Of a stretch of DNA of 64,000 bases, positions 16,201 to 23,640 are shown one piece after another. The first letter of the stretch is position 1. Each line of letters opens with the position of its first letter. Source of the stretch: DATMER01 sp040349255 (lineage in GTDB: Bacteria > Acidobacteriota > Thermoanaerobaculia > Multivoradales > UBA5704); contig JBEQUE010000123.1 of assembly GCA_040349255.1 (NCBI GenBank), positions 1 through 64,000 of the forward strand, read 5' to 3'. A program made the translations under genes and the position numbers. Under the pieces are notes generated by a model. The model saw only the letters and a program-made list of their open reading frames with translations. It ran no database searches and was not told the DNA's origin.

Positions 16201-16905
16201 ATGAGGAACCGTTCCATCCCTACCCTTGCCCTGGCGGGCCTGCTGCTGGCCGGCGCCGCGTGGGCCTTCCCCGGCGAGACGCCGGCCCCCGCGCCGAAGC
16301 CCAAGCCCGTGATGCGCCAGAAGATCGTGCTCGTCGACAAGGACGGCAAGGAGCACGTCTACGACTCCGAGGGCGCGCCGGTCCGCCGCGGCTATCTCGG
16401 CGTCGGCCTGGTCGATCTCACCCCCGAGCTGCGCACCCACTTCGGCGCCCCGGACGACGCCGGAGTCATGGTCTCCAGCGTCGAGGACGGCAGCCCGGCG
16501 GACAGGGCCGGCATCAAGGTGGGCGACATCCTGACCTCGATCGACGGCAAGGACATCGAATCGAGCTGGGACATCCGCTCCCAGGTCCGCGAGCTGAAGG
16601 ACGGCGAGCAGGTGCCGCTCCAGGTCTGGCGCGACGGTAAGGCCCAGAACGTCTCCGCCGCCATCGCCCTGCGCGAGCGCCCCGAATTCGACATGGGGCC
16701 GCTGCTCATGCGCGGCGACGGCGAGCACGCGCCCATGGCCATCCAGATCGACCGCGAACGGCTCCTGCCGCGCGAAGGCATGCGGACGCCCATGCCCGGC
16801 ATGCCCGGCGCCATGCGCTCCGCCCGCGAGGCCGAGCTCGAGAAGCGCCTCAAGGAGCTGGAGAAGCGCCTGGCCGACCTGGAGAAGATGCTGGAGAAGA
16901 AGTAG
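16201..16905 (+). CDS. Exported PDZ-domain protein
   Basis: The 234-residue protein has a signal peptide (cut near residue 22). A PDZ domain at about 62-150 includes RRGYLGVGLVDL, GVMVSSVEDGSPADRAGI and KVGDILTSIDGKD. A Met/Pro-rich linker leads to a C-terminal coiled coil (about 208-234). No protease domain is present, so it is a periplasmic adaptor rather than a DegP. AAGGAGG lies upstream of the ATG. It is the third gene of the ECF sigma unit and may be its target or sensor. Confidence 0.88.
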   Translation: MRNRSIPTLALAGLLLAGAAWAFPGETPAPAPKPKPVMRQKIVLVDKDGKEHVYDSEGAPVRRGYLGVGLVDLTPELRTHFGAPDDAGVMVSSVEDGSPADRAGIKVGDILTSIDGKDIESSWDIRSQVRELKDGEQVPLQVWRDGKAQNVSAAIALRERPEFDMGPLLMRGDGEHAPMAIQIDRERLLPREGMRTPMPGMPGAMRSAREAELEKRLKELEKRLADLEKMLEKK

Positions 16906-16966
16906 GCCCTCACCCCCCGGCCCCCTCTCCCGCCCCACCCAAACACACCCTCCCCGGGAGAGGGGG
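16906..16966 (+). repeat. Stop-codon-associated GC hairpin element, copy 3 (diverged)
   Basis: Directly behind the TAG of the PDZ gene, a CCCTCACCCC tract leads into CCCCCTCTCCC (16922-16932), which pairs with GGGAGAGGGGG near 16956-16966 across a longer loop. It has the same layout as the other copies but is less perfect. It faces copy 4, so each of the two convergent genes has its own element. Confidence 0.65.
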
Positions 16967-16997
16967 AGACTTACGAAGGAAGAGGCCGGGTGGGGTT

Positions 16998-17050
16998 CCC
17001 TCTCCCCCAGGGACTGGGGGAGAGGGGCAGGGAGAGGGGGGACGGGATCA
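16998..17050 (-). repeat. Stop-codon-associated GC hairpin element, copy 4
   Basis: The arms CCCTCTCCCCC (16998-17008) and GGGGGAGAGGG (17016-17026) enclose a 7-nt loop. On the minus strand the element begins TGATCCCGTCC, and TGA is the stop codon of the dehydrogenase gene. It shares length, sequence and placement with copy 2. Confidence 0.8.
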
Positions 17051-19150
17051 GAACCTGACCAGCTCCCGGGCCGCCGCCAGCACCTTCGCCTTGTCCGGCA
17101 GCAGCGCATTCTCCAGCACCTTCGAGTACGGCACCGGCCGGTCGGGGTAGGCCACCCGGCGGACCGGGGCGTCCAGCCACGGGAAGGCGGCGTCCGCCAG
17201 GCGGGCCGCCACCTCCGCTCCGAAGCCGAGCGTGAGCTGGGCCTCGTAGACCACCAGCGCGCGGCCGGTCTTCTTCACCGAGGCGAGCACGGTCTCCTCG
17301 TCGTAGGGAACCAGCGTCCGGAGGTCCACGACCTCGGCCTCCACGCCCTCCTTCGCCAGCTCCTCGGCCGTTTCCATGCAGACCCAGGTCGAGGCGCCAT
17401 AGCCGACCAGCGTCAAGTGTCGGCCCGGGCGCAGCACCCGCGCCTCGCCGAGACGGGCCGCGCCGTCACCCCCCGGCAGGGCCTCCTTGATCCGGCGGTA
17501 GAGGAACTTGTGCTCGAAGAGCATCACCGGGTTGGGGTCGCGGATCGCCGCCTTGAGCAGGCCGCGGGCGTCCGCGGCCGTAGCCGGGCAGACGACCTTG
17601 ATGCCGGCCGTGTGCGCGAACCAGCCCTCCGGGTTCTGCGAGTGGAACGGCCCGGCCCCCACCCCGCCGCCGGTGGGCAGGCGGATCACGATCGGGCAGG
17701 GCACCTGCCAGCGGTAGTAGAGCTTCGCCGCCACGTTCACGAGCTGGTTGAAGCCGCAGGAGATGAAGTCGCCGAACTGCATTTCGATCACCGGCCGATA
17801 GCCCAGGACGGCGGCGCCGATCGCGATGCCGATCGTGCCGCTCTCGGCGATCGGCGTGTCGAACACCCGCCGCGGCCAGCGCGCGTGGAGACCCTTCGTC
17901 GTCCGGAACGCTCCCTCGAAGACGCCGATGTCCTGGCCCATCACCACCACCGATTCGTCGCGCTCCATCTCCTCGCGCAGGGCTTGGTTGATCGCGTCCA
18001 CATAGGTGGTTTCGGGACCCTCGCCGCGGGAGGACAGGATCGCGGGAGCTTCCACCTCCGGCGCGAACACCGGCCGGAAGGCGATGGCGGGGTCGGGCGG
18101 CGCCGCGTCGATGGCCGTGGTGATCGCCCGCTCCACCAGCTCGGCGATGCGGGCTTCCAGGCGGCCGCGAGTCTCGGCGTCGAGGACGCCCTCTTCCTCC
18201 AGGCGGCGGGCATAGGCGGGCACCGGGTCGGCGGCGCGGTAGGCAGCCAAGTCCTCGGGCGGCACGACTTTGAGCGAGTCGTCACCCTCGCTGTGGCCGC
18301 GCATGCGGCCGAGCATGGCCTCGAGGATCGTGGGGCCGTCGCCGGCGCGGGCCCGGGCCACGGCGCGGTCGAGCGCCGCAGCCATGGCGTCGGGGTCGTT
18401 GCCGTCCACGGTCTCGGCCGGGATGCCATAGCCGGGACCGCGGTCGCTCAGCTTTTCGGCGGCGTACTGGAGGCGGGCGGGCGTCGAGAAGGCATAGCCA
18501 TTGTTTTCGATGACGAGGATCAGCGGCAGCTTCCAGACGGCGGCCATGTTGAGCCCCTCGTGGAAGTCGCCGGTCGAGGTGGCGCCCTCGCCGATGAAGT
18601 TGATCGCCACGCGGTCCGAGCCCCCCTGACGGAACGCGAAACCGCAGCCGGCCGCCACCGGGATCATGGCGCCGAGGTGGCTGATCATGCCGAGGTGCAG
18701 GATGCCGTGCTCCGGCGCCAGGTAGCCGTAGTGGAACGAGCGCTCCACGCCCTGCGAGAAGCCCTCTCCCTTGCCCAGGAGCTGGCAGGCCAGGCGGCGC
18801 AGCAGCGGCTCGGGGTCGGGTCGGAGGCCGTCCGGCTCGCCGAAACCGAAGCCGGGGAAGGTGCGGGCGGGATCGAGATACCGGGCGAGGATGGCGCCAA
18901 GGTCGCGGTGCAGCGTGCAGAGCGCGTCGCCCGCGCCGAGCGCCAGGCCGGCCGGGATCGTGGTGGCCTCGTTGCCGACCTCGCTGTACCACTTGGAAAC
19001 ACGGCCGGTGAGGAGGAGAGCCTCGAACCGGGAGTCGAAATCCCGGGTGAGCTTCATGTAGGCATATCGCAGGCGGCGCACGGCAGCGGTCGGCGGCGTC
19101 TGCGGAGCCGTCGGAAGGACGGCGGTCTCGAGAGGGGAGTGGATGGTCAT
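17048..19150 (-). CDS. Fused alpha/beta E1 component of a 2-oxoacid dehydrogenase complex
   Basis: The 700-residue protein joins both E1 subunits. The alpha part (about 20-345) has the thiamine-diphosphate site GEGATSTGDFHEG with the later ENNGYAFSTPA. The beta part (about 375-700) includes YVDAINQALREEM, GQDIGVFEG, the PIAESGTIGIAIGA segment and LRTLVPYDEETV. It decarboxylates a 2-oxoacid and passes the acyl group to an E2 lipoyl domain. The alpha segment looks more like the branched-chain/acetoin type than AceE, but the substrate is uncertain. No E2 or E3 gene is in the window. The other fused homologues I know are single-chain as well. Confidence 0.88.
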   Translation of the reverse strand: MTIHSPLETAVLPTAPQTPPTAAVRRLRYAYMKLTRDFDSRFEALLLTGRVSKWYSEVGNEATTIPAGLALGAGDALCTLHRDLGAILARYLDPARTFPGFGFGEPDGLRPDPEPLLRRLACQLLGKGEGFSQGVERSFHYGYLAPEHGILHLGMISHLGAMIPVAAGCGFAFRQGGSDRVAINFIGEGATSTGDFHEGLNMAAVWKLPLILVIENNGYAFSTPARLQYAAEKLSDRGPGYGIPAETVDGNDPDAMAAALDRAVARARAGDGPTILEAMLGRMRGHSEGDDSLKVVPPEDLAAYRAADPVPAYARRLEEEGVLDAETRGRLEARIAELVERAITTAIDAAPPDPAIAFRPVFAPEVEAPAILSSRGEGPETTYVDAINQALREEMERDESVVVMGQDIGVFEGAFRTTKGLHARWPRRVFDTPIAESGTIGIAIGAAVLGYRPVIEMQFGDFISCGFNQLVNVAAKLYYRWQVPCPIVIRLPTGGGVGAGPFHSQNPEGWFAHTAGIKVVCPATAADARGLLKAAIRDPNPVMLFEHKFLYRRIKEALPGGDGAARLGEARVLRPGRHLTLVGYGASTWVCMETAEELAKEGVEAEVVDLRTLVPYDEETVLASVKKTGRALVVYEAQLTLGFGAEVAARLADAAFPWLDAPVRRVAYPDRPVPYSKVLENALLPDKAKVLAAARELVRF

Positions 19151-19160
19151 GCGGCGGAGT

Positions 19161-21185
19161 TTACCGCATGGACTTCACCTGCTTCTCCAGACGCCGGCGC
19201 TCCTTGTTCTCGGGATCCATCTGGAGCAGGACCTTGAGCGCCAGCTCGGCCTTGGCGGCGTCGCCCTTCTGGATGAACTCCTCGATCTGCCGCACGCCCT
19301 GCTCGACCGCCTGCTCCCGGCGGTGCTCGGTCTCCAGGCGCTCGATGCGGGCGAACATCTCCGCCGGCCGCGGACTGGCCGGGACGGTCTGCGCCATCTC
19401 CTGCGCGTCCTCGCGGGCGCCGAACCAGTCCCGGTCCTCCAAGTGGCGCCGGAAGCGCATCTCCAGGAAGGAGACCCGCTCCTCGCGCGCCACGAGCGCC
19501 TTCACCTCGTCCAGCCGGTCGCGGTAGAACGCCAGGGTGACGCGCGGGATGTCGAGCTCGGAGAGCGCCTGGAGCTCTTCCTCGGCGTCGCGCACCCGGC
19601 GCTCGGCGAGCCGCTCCTCGAACCGCTTGCGGTGCTCGTCGAGCTCGACGCCGGTCCGCGCCTCGCGCTCGGCGGCCTCCAGGTCCGAGCGCAGCGTCGC
19701 GGCCCGCTTGCCGGCGGGATCGTTGCGGACCACCACCTCCAGCTCGCGCCGCGCGGAGGTCAGATCGCGCCGGGCGAGCGCCTCGCGGCCGGCGGTGAGA
19801 GCGGCCTCGGCGAGCTTCTCCTGCTCCAGCTCCTGCGCGAGCTTGACGAGCGCCGCCTCGTGCTCGGCCTTCTTGGGGCCATGCGGGTCCAGCTCGCCGA
19901 GCGTCTCCAGGGCCAGGCGGGCGAGCGGGAGCTGCTTGCGCTGGATGTAGTTCGCGAGCACCTGCTCGGTCTCGACCACGCGGCGCCGGCGCTCGGCCCG
20001 GTCGCGCTCCTCGGCGAGCCGGTCCTTGAGCCGCTGCAGCCCCTGGGCGCGCGGATGGGCGCTCTCGATCTGGGCCAGAAGCTGCTGCGCCTCGTCCAGC
20101 CGCCCTTCGGACAGCGCGGCCTCGATGCGGGTCAGGTCCACCGAGGTCTCCTGGACCCGGCGGGCGGCGCGGTCGATCTGGGCGAGCAGGTCGTCGCGCT
20201 CGGCCCGGGTCAGCTCGCTGGAGCTGCGCTGCCGGAGCGGCGCGGGCGGCGGATCGTCCTCGCGTAGGGTCTCGCGGGTGAAGGCCGGGATCGGGATCTC
20301 CCGCGTCTCGGCGGCGGACATCGACTGCTCCACCCTCTCCAGCGCCTCGATGAAGCTGATCGCGTCCGGCCAGCGCTTCTCCCGGTCGCGCTCCAGGGCG
20401 CGCAGCACGACCCGGTTCAGGTCCGGAGGCACGTGGACCTTCGGGTTGCGGCCGGCGAGCGGCAGGGGGTCCTCGGACAGACGCTTGAAGATGAAGCCCG
20501 CCTGGCTCTCCGACTCGAACGGCGGCCGGCCGACGACCATCTCGTAGAGCACCAGGGCGAAGGAGTAGAGGTCGCTGCGCCGGTCGAGCCCCTCGGGGCC
20601 GGTCGGGTTCGCCTGCTCCGGCGAGCAGTACTGGAGCTTGCCCATGAACATCCCGACCTGGGTGATCTCGTGGTTGGCGTCCTTCTCCAGCGTGCGGGCG
20701 AGGCCGAGGTCGATGATCTTGATCCGCTTCTGCCCCTGCTTGTCCTCGGTGATCATGAGGTTGTCCGGGGACAGATCGCGGTGGATCACGCCGGTCGAGT
20801 GGATCGCCTCCAGCCCGCGCAGGGCCTGGATGCCGAGCCGGATCGCGAGCGGCACCGGGAACGGCCCGTTGCGCCGGATCCAGTCGCCGATGTCCTCGCC
20901 CTGGATGTGCTCCCAGACCATGTAGAAGCTGCCTTCGCCGGGCAGGGTGGCGAAGTCGTAGAGGATGGCGACGTTCGGATGCTTGATCTGGGTGGCGAGG
21001 CGGGCCTCGCGCATGAACCGCTTCTGCGCGGCCGGATCGGTCTGCAGGTCCTGGCGCAGGATCTTGACCACGCGGAGCTCCTGGAGATGGACGTGCCGGA
21101 CGAGATAGACCTCGCCCATGCCGCCGCTCCCCAGGCGCTCCACGACCTCGTACTTGCCGTCCAGGGTGGACCCTGGCTCCCGCAT
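19161..21185 (-). CDS. Cytosolic Ser/Thr protein kinase with long helical C-terminus
   Basis: The 674-residue protein has a Hanks-type kinase domain at about 10-285. Visible elements are the glycine loop LGSGGMGEVY (18-27), Lys41, the catalytic HRDLSPDN (135-142), DLG in place of DFG (159-161) and an SPE motif. Residues 330-674 are charged and helical with TPR-like pairs. No membrane helix is evident. I chose the ATG at 21185, matching the start of the kinase fold; the frame is open further upstream, but that part lies inside the SPFH gene. It follows the SPFH gene by 11 nt, so the two proteins probably work together. Confidence 0.9.
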   Translation of the reverse strand: MREPGSTLDGKYEVVERLGSGGMGEVYLVRHVHLQELRVVKILRQDLQTDPAAQKRFMREARLATQIKHPNVAILYDFATLPGEGSFYMVWEHIQGEDIGDWIRRNGPFPVPLAIRLGIQALRGLEAIHSTGVIHRDLSPDNLMITEDKQGQKRIKIIDLGLARTLEKDANHEITQVGMFMGKLQYCSPEQANPTGPEGLDRRSDLYSFALVLYEMVVGRPPFESESQAGFIFKRLSEDPLPLAGRNPKVHVPPDLNRVVLRALERDREKRWPDAISFIEALERVEQSMSAAETREIPIPAFTRETLREDDPPPAPLRQRSSSELTRAERDDLLAQIDRAARRVQETSVDLTRIEAALSEGRLDEAQQLLAQIESAHPRAQGLQRLKDRLAEERDRAERRRRVVETEQVLANYIQRKQLPLARLALETLGELDPHGPKKAEHEAALVKLAQELEQEKLAEAALTAGREALARRDLTSARRELEVVVRNDPAGKRAATLRSDLEAAEREARTGVELDEHRKRFEERLAERRVRDAEEELQALSELDIPRVTLAFYRDRLDEVKALVAREERVSFLEMRFRRHLEDRDWFGAREDAQEMAQTVPASPRPAEMFARIERLETEHRREQAVEQGVRQIEEFIQKGDAAKAELALKVLLQMDPENKERRRLEKQVKSMR

Positions 21186-21196
21186 GCTCGACAACG

Positions 21197-22231
21197 CTAG
21201 GCGACCTTCGTGCCGCAGCTCGGGCAGAACTTCGCGCCCGGGACCAGCTTCTGGCCGCAGTTGAAGCAGAAGGCCGGAGTGGCTCCGGACGCCGCCGCAG
21301 CGCCCGCAGCCGCGGCATCGCCGGACGGAGGAGTCGCTGGAGCGCCGCCCGACGGGGCCGGAGCCGCCCCACCACCTCCTCCGCCGCCCTGCATGGCCTC
21401 GCGCATCATCTGGGGCAGCATCATGCCGAGGCCGGCGCCCATGCCGACCCCCATGCCGGCGGCCACATTGCCTCCGCCGCCGCCCGGGGCCTGCGCCGCG
21501 TCGCCGATCGCCCGCGCGGTCTTGAACTTGAGGTAGGTGTTCATGTCGCCGAGCGCCGCCATGCCGCTGCGCTCGTCGATGAGCTTCTGCACCTCCTCGG
21601 GCGGCGTGATCGCGCCGAGGTAGAGGTCCACCAGCTCGATGCCGTACTTGGTGAAGTCCTCGGCCACGCGGGCCTTGAGGCCCATGGCGAGCTCGTCGTA
21701 GAGCCGCGGCAGGTCGAAGACCGAGGTCAGGTTCTCGCCGAGGAGGTCGGTCAAGCGGGCGACGATCACGTCGCGGAACCAGTCCTCCAGGCGCTCGGTG
21801 TGGTAGACGCCGAGCGTGCCGACCACGGTGTTGACGAACACCTGGGCGTTGGTGATGCGCAGCGCGTACTTGCCGAAGGCCCGCAGGCGGACCATGGCGA
21901 GCTCCTGGTCGCGGAACGGCACCGGCTCCTTGGTCCCCCACTTGAGATCGAGGAACGTGCGGGTGGAGACGAAGACCACCGCGGCCTGGAACGGCGAATC
22001 GCCGCCGAACGGGATACCGAAGACGCTCGCGAGGATCGGGACGTTCTGGGTGGCGAGCGTGTGGCGGCCGGGGCCGAAGGTGTCGAGGGCCTTGCCGTCG
22101 CGGAAGAAGACCGCCTGCTGGCTCTCCTCGACGATGAGCTGGCTGCCGAGGCGGATCGCCTTGGTGCCGTCGGGGGGCACGCGGGCGACCATCATGCGGC
22201 CGGAGGGGTCCTGGTGCTGGATCACTTCCAT
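21197..22231 (-). CDS. SPFH-domain protein with C-terminal zinc ribbon
   Basis: The 344-residue protein begins MEVIQHQDPSGRMM, with AAGGAGA upstream of this ATG. An SPFH/band-7-like domain covers about 20-225, matching the YdjI or 'virion core' group. A Gly/Ala/Pro-rich linker follows. The end is a zinc ribbon, CX2C-X10-CX2C (CFNCG...CPSCG). In Bacillus the related ydjFGHI genes link SPFH and zinc-ribbon proteins to a PspA-type envelope response. Here the neighbours are a kinase and a helical protein. It may scaffold a membrane-associated signalling complex, but that is inference. Confidence 0.85.
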   Translation of the reverse strand: MEVIQHQDPSGRMMVARVPPDGTKAIRLGSQLIVEESQQAVFFRDGKALDTFGPGRHTLATQNVPILASVFGIPFGGDSPFQAAVVFVSTRTFLDLKWGTKEPVPFRDQELAMVRLRAFGKYALRITNAQVFVNTVVGTLGVYHTERLEDWFRDVIVARLTDLLGENLTSVFDLPRLYDELAMGLKARVAEDFTKYGIELVDLYLGAITPPEEVQKLIDERSGMAALGDMNTYLKFKTARAIGDAAQAPGGGGGNVAAGMGVGMGAGLGMMLPQMMREAMQGGGGGGGAAPAPSGGAPATPPSGDAAAAGAAAASGATPAFCFNCGQKLVPGAKFCPSCGTKVA

Positions 22232-22251
22232 GTTCGTATCTCCTTCCGGGC

Positions 22252-22785
22252 TCAGGCGCCCGAGCCCGACTGGACGATGTTGCTGATCACCAGCTCGCGC
22301 TGCTTCCACTTGTCTTCCAGGGCGCGCGCGTGCTGGACCGCCTGGTCCACGGCCGCCGACGGGTCGGTCTGGCCGGGGTCGGGCACGGCGGCGAGCTCGC
22401 GCTCCAGGGCGGCCAGGTCGTCGAGCACCGTGAGGTCGAACTCGTAGAGCCGCTGCAGCTCGTCCTCGCCGACCTTGACCGGGTCGAAGAACCCGGTCTG
22501 GCCGTAGTCCGCGAAGCGGACGGCCTGGGAGAGGCCGTCGATCTGCCGGTCGAGCCGGTCGAAGCCGGAAAGGGCGCCGATCTTGCCGGCGTCGGTATAG
22601 CGCCGCGCCTTGTCGCGGACGGCGGCCTTGAGCCGGCCGAGCTCCGCGGAGAGGTGCTCGCGCTGCATCTTGTCCACGTCGCGCCGCAGCTCGCGGTCCT
22701 GAAAACCGCGGAACCCGGGAATCTTGTCCATCAGCCGTTCGAGGACATTTCGGTGTCCCTTGGCCTCTTCATAGCCGTTGGTCAT
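22252..22785 (-). CDS. Helical protein of the kinase/SPFH unit, unknown function
   Basis: The 177-residue protein is almost wholly helical and charged. It starts MTNGYEEAKGHRNVLERLMD, has a heptad-like stretch near 45-80 and no signal peptide or membrane segment. GGAGG precedes the ATG. It is the first gene of the unit, with 20 nt before the SPFH gene. I do not recognise a family. PspA-like proteins are helical too, and the ydjFGHI comparison makes a structural role on a membrane conceivable. Sequence alone does not show it. Confidence 0.8.
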   Translation of the reverse strand: MTNGYEEAKGHRNVLERLMDKIPGFRGFQDRELRRDVDKMQREHLSAELGRLKAAVRDKARRYTDAGKIGALSGFDRLDRQIDGLSQAVRFADYGQTGFFDPVKVGEDELQRLYEFDLTVLDDLAALERELAAVPDPGQTDPSAAVDQAVQHARALEDKWKQRELVISNIVQSGSGA

Positions 22786-22884
22786 CGCGTGCCTCCTGGA
22801 TAGGGCGATCCTATCAGAGCGGGATTACGTGTGCGGGAGGCAGAGGTTTGCCAGTCGCACGGCGGGACGGATTCGAGAGGTCGC

Positions 22885-22922
22885 AAAACGGCGAGACTGT
22901 CGCCATTTTGCCTGCTTTTTTG
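22885..22922 (+). terminator. Orphan stem-loop followed by a T6 run
   Basis: CAAAACGGCGA (22885-22895) pairs with TCGCCATTTTG (22901-22911) with one mismatch and a 5-nt loop. TTTTTT follows at 22917-22922. It looks like a Rho-independent terminator read on the plus strand, yet no plus-strand gene lies upstream. It could end a small RNA or shield yefM-yoeB from upstream transcription. Confidence 0.5.
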
Positions 22923-22961
22923 GCGGTAGAGTTGCCAGATTGCAGGCGTCTTCCTTGACGC

Positions 22962-22990
22962 TTGACGCGCGCCAGTCGAGAGCGTACGCT
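22962..22990 (+). promoter_or_regulatory. Promoter for yefM-yoeB
   Basis: TTGACG (22962-22967) and TACGCT (22985-22990) are spaced by 17 bp. A second TTGACG starts 7 bp further upstream. The -10 box lies on the first operator palindrome, so a bound repressor would block polymerase. AAGGAGG and the yefM ATG follow. Confidence 0.6.
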
Positions 22991-23000
22991 TTCCCGTACG
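22983..23000 (+). promoter_or_regulatory. YefM-type operator: two CGTACG palindromes 12 bp apart
   Basis: CGTACG at 22983-22988 and again at 22995-23000 have centres 12 bp apart. The first is extended to GCGTACGC. The E. coli yefM operator is built from a long and a short palindrome with a TGTACA core, so this is a close analogue with a CG-flanked core. Confidence 0.65.
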
Positions 23001-23014
23001 CAAGGAGGCTCATC

Positions 23015-23257
23015 ATGACGATCATCACCGCCACCGAGGCCCGGAAGTCCCTCTACAAGCTCCTGGAAGAGGTGGCCGAATCGCACGAGCCGATCCAGAT
23101 CACGGGCAAGCGCGGCAACGCGGTGCTGATCGGCGAGGAGGACTGGAGGGCCGTCCAGGAGACCCTCTACCTCGTCTCGATCCCGGGCATGAGGGAGTCC
23201 ATCCTGGAAGGGATGCGGACGCCCGTTGAAGAGTGCGAAGAGGATCTCGACTGGTGA
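23015..23257 (+). CDS. yefM: YefM/Phd-family antitoxin
   Basis: The 80-residue protein begins with the Phd/YefM DNA-binding pattern ITATEARKSLYKLLEEV, followed by EPIQITGKRGNAVLI. The acidic C-terminus (EECEEDLDW) is the usual toxin-binding tail. It should bind and inhibit YoeB and repress the operon through the CGTACG palindromes upstream. AAGGAGG lies 7 nt before the ATG. Its stop overlaps the yoeB start by one base, giving the coupling typical of this pair. Confidence 0.93.
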   Translation: MTIITATEARKSLYKLLEEVAESHEPIQITGKRGNAVLIGEEDWRAVQETLYLVSIPGMRESILEGMRTPVEECEEDLDW

Positions 23258-23523
23258 TGGAGGCCTGGAAGATCGTCTATACGAAGCAAGCCAAGAAGGA
23301 TGCGAAGAAGCTCGCCGCGTCCGGCCTGAAGCCGAAAGCCCAGGAACTGCTCGCCATTCTCAAGGAAGCCCCCTACCGGACCCCGCCACCTTTCGAGAAG
23401 CTCCTGGGAGATCTGGCCGGCGCGTACTCCCGGCGCATCAACATCCAGCATCGACTCGTCTACGAGGTTCTGGAAAAGACGAAGACGGTCAAGGTGCTCA
23501 GGATGTGGACACACTACGAATAG
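23257..23523 (+). CDS. yoeB: YoeB-family ribosome-dependent mRNA interferase
   Basis: YoeB cleaves mRNA in the ribosomal A site. The 88-residue protein keeps the catalytic set: Glu47 (FEKL), Arg66 (QHRLVYEV) and the C-terminal His86-Tyr87, corresponding to E46, R65, H83 and Y84 in E. coli. The usual YSRRINIQHRLVY core is intact, so the toxin should be active. I start it at the ATG that overlaps the yefM stop; an adjacent GTG codon is an alternative. Confidence 0.93.
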   Translation: MEAWKIVYTKQAKKDAKKLAASGLKPKAQELLAILKEAPYRTPPPFEKLLGDLAGAYSRRINIQHRLVYEVLEKTKTVKVLRMWTHYE

Positions 23524-23640
23524 CCGGCCTATCGCTCCAGGCCCTTGCGATTCAAAGAATTGGACTGTCTGAAGCCCTTCCCGGGCGGGCCCGGATTGGT
23601 TATTCTTCGGGAGCTGAAAATCTTTCCAGGTCGTACTCCA

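Noticed and set aside
19143..20267. A 374-codon plus-strand frame opposite the Ser/Thr kinase
   Set aside because: The product is a Leu/Arg/Ala-rich shadow with no domain, while the opposite strand encodes a clear kinase and helical tail.
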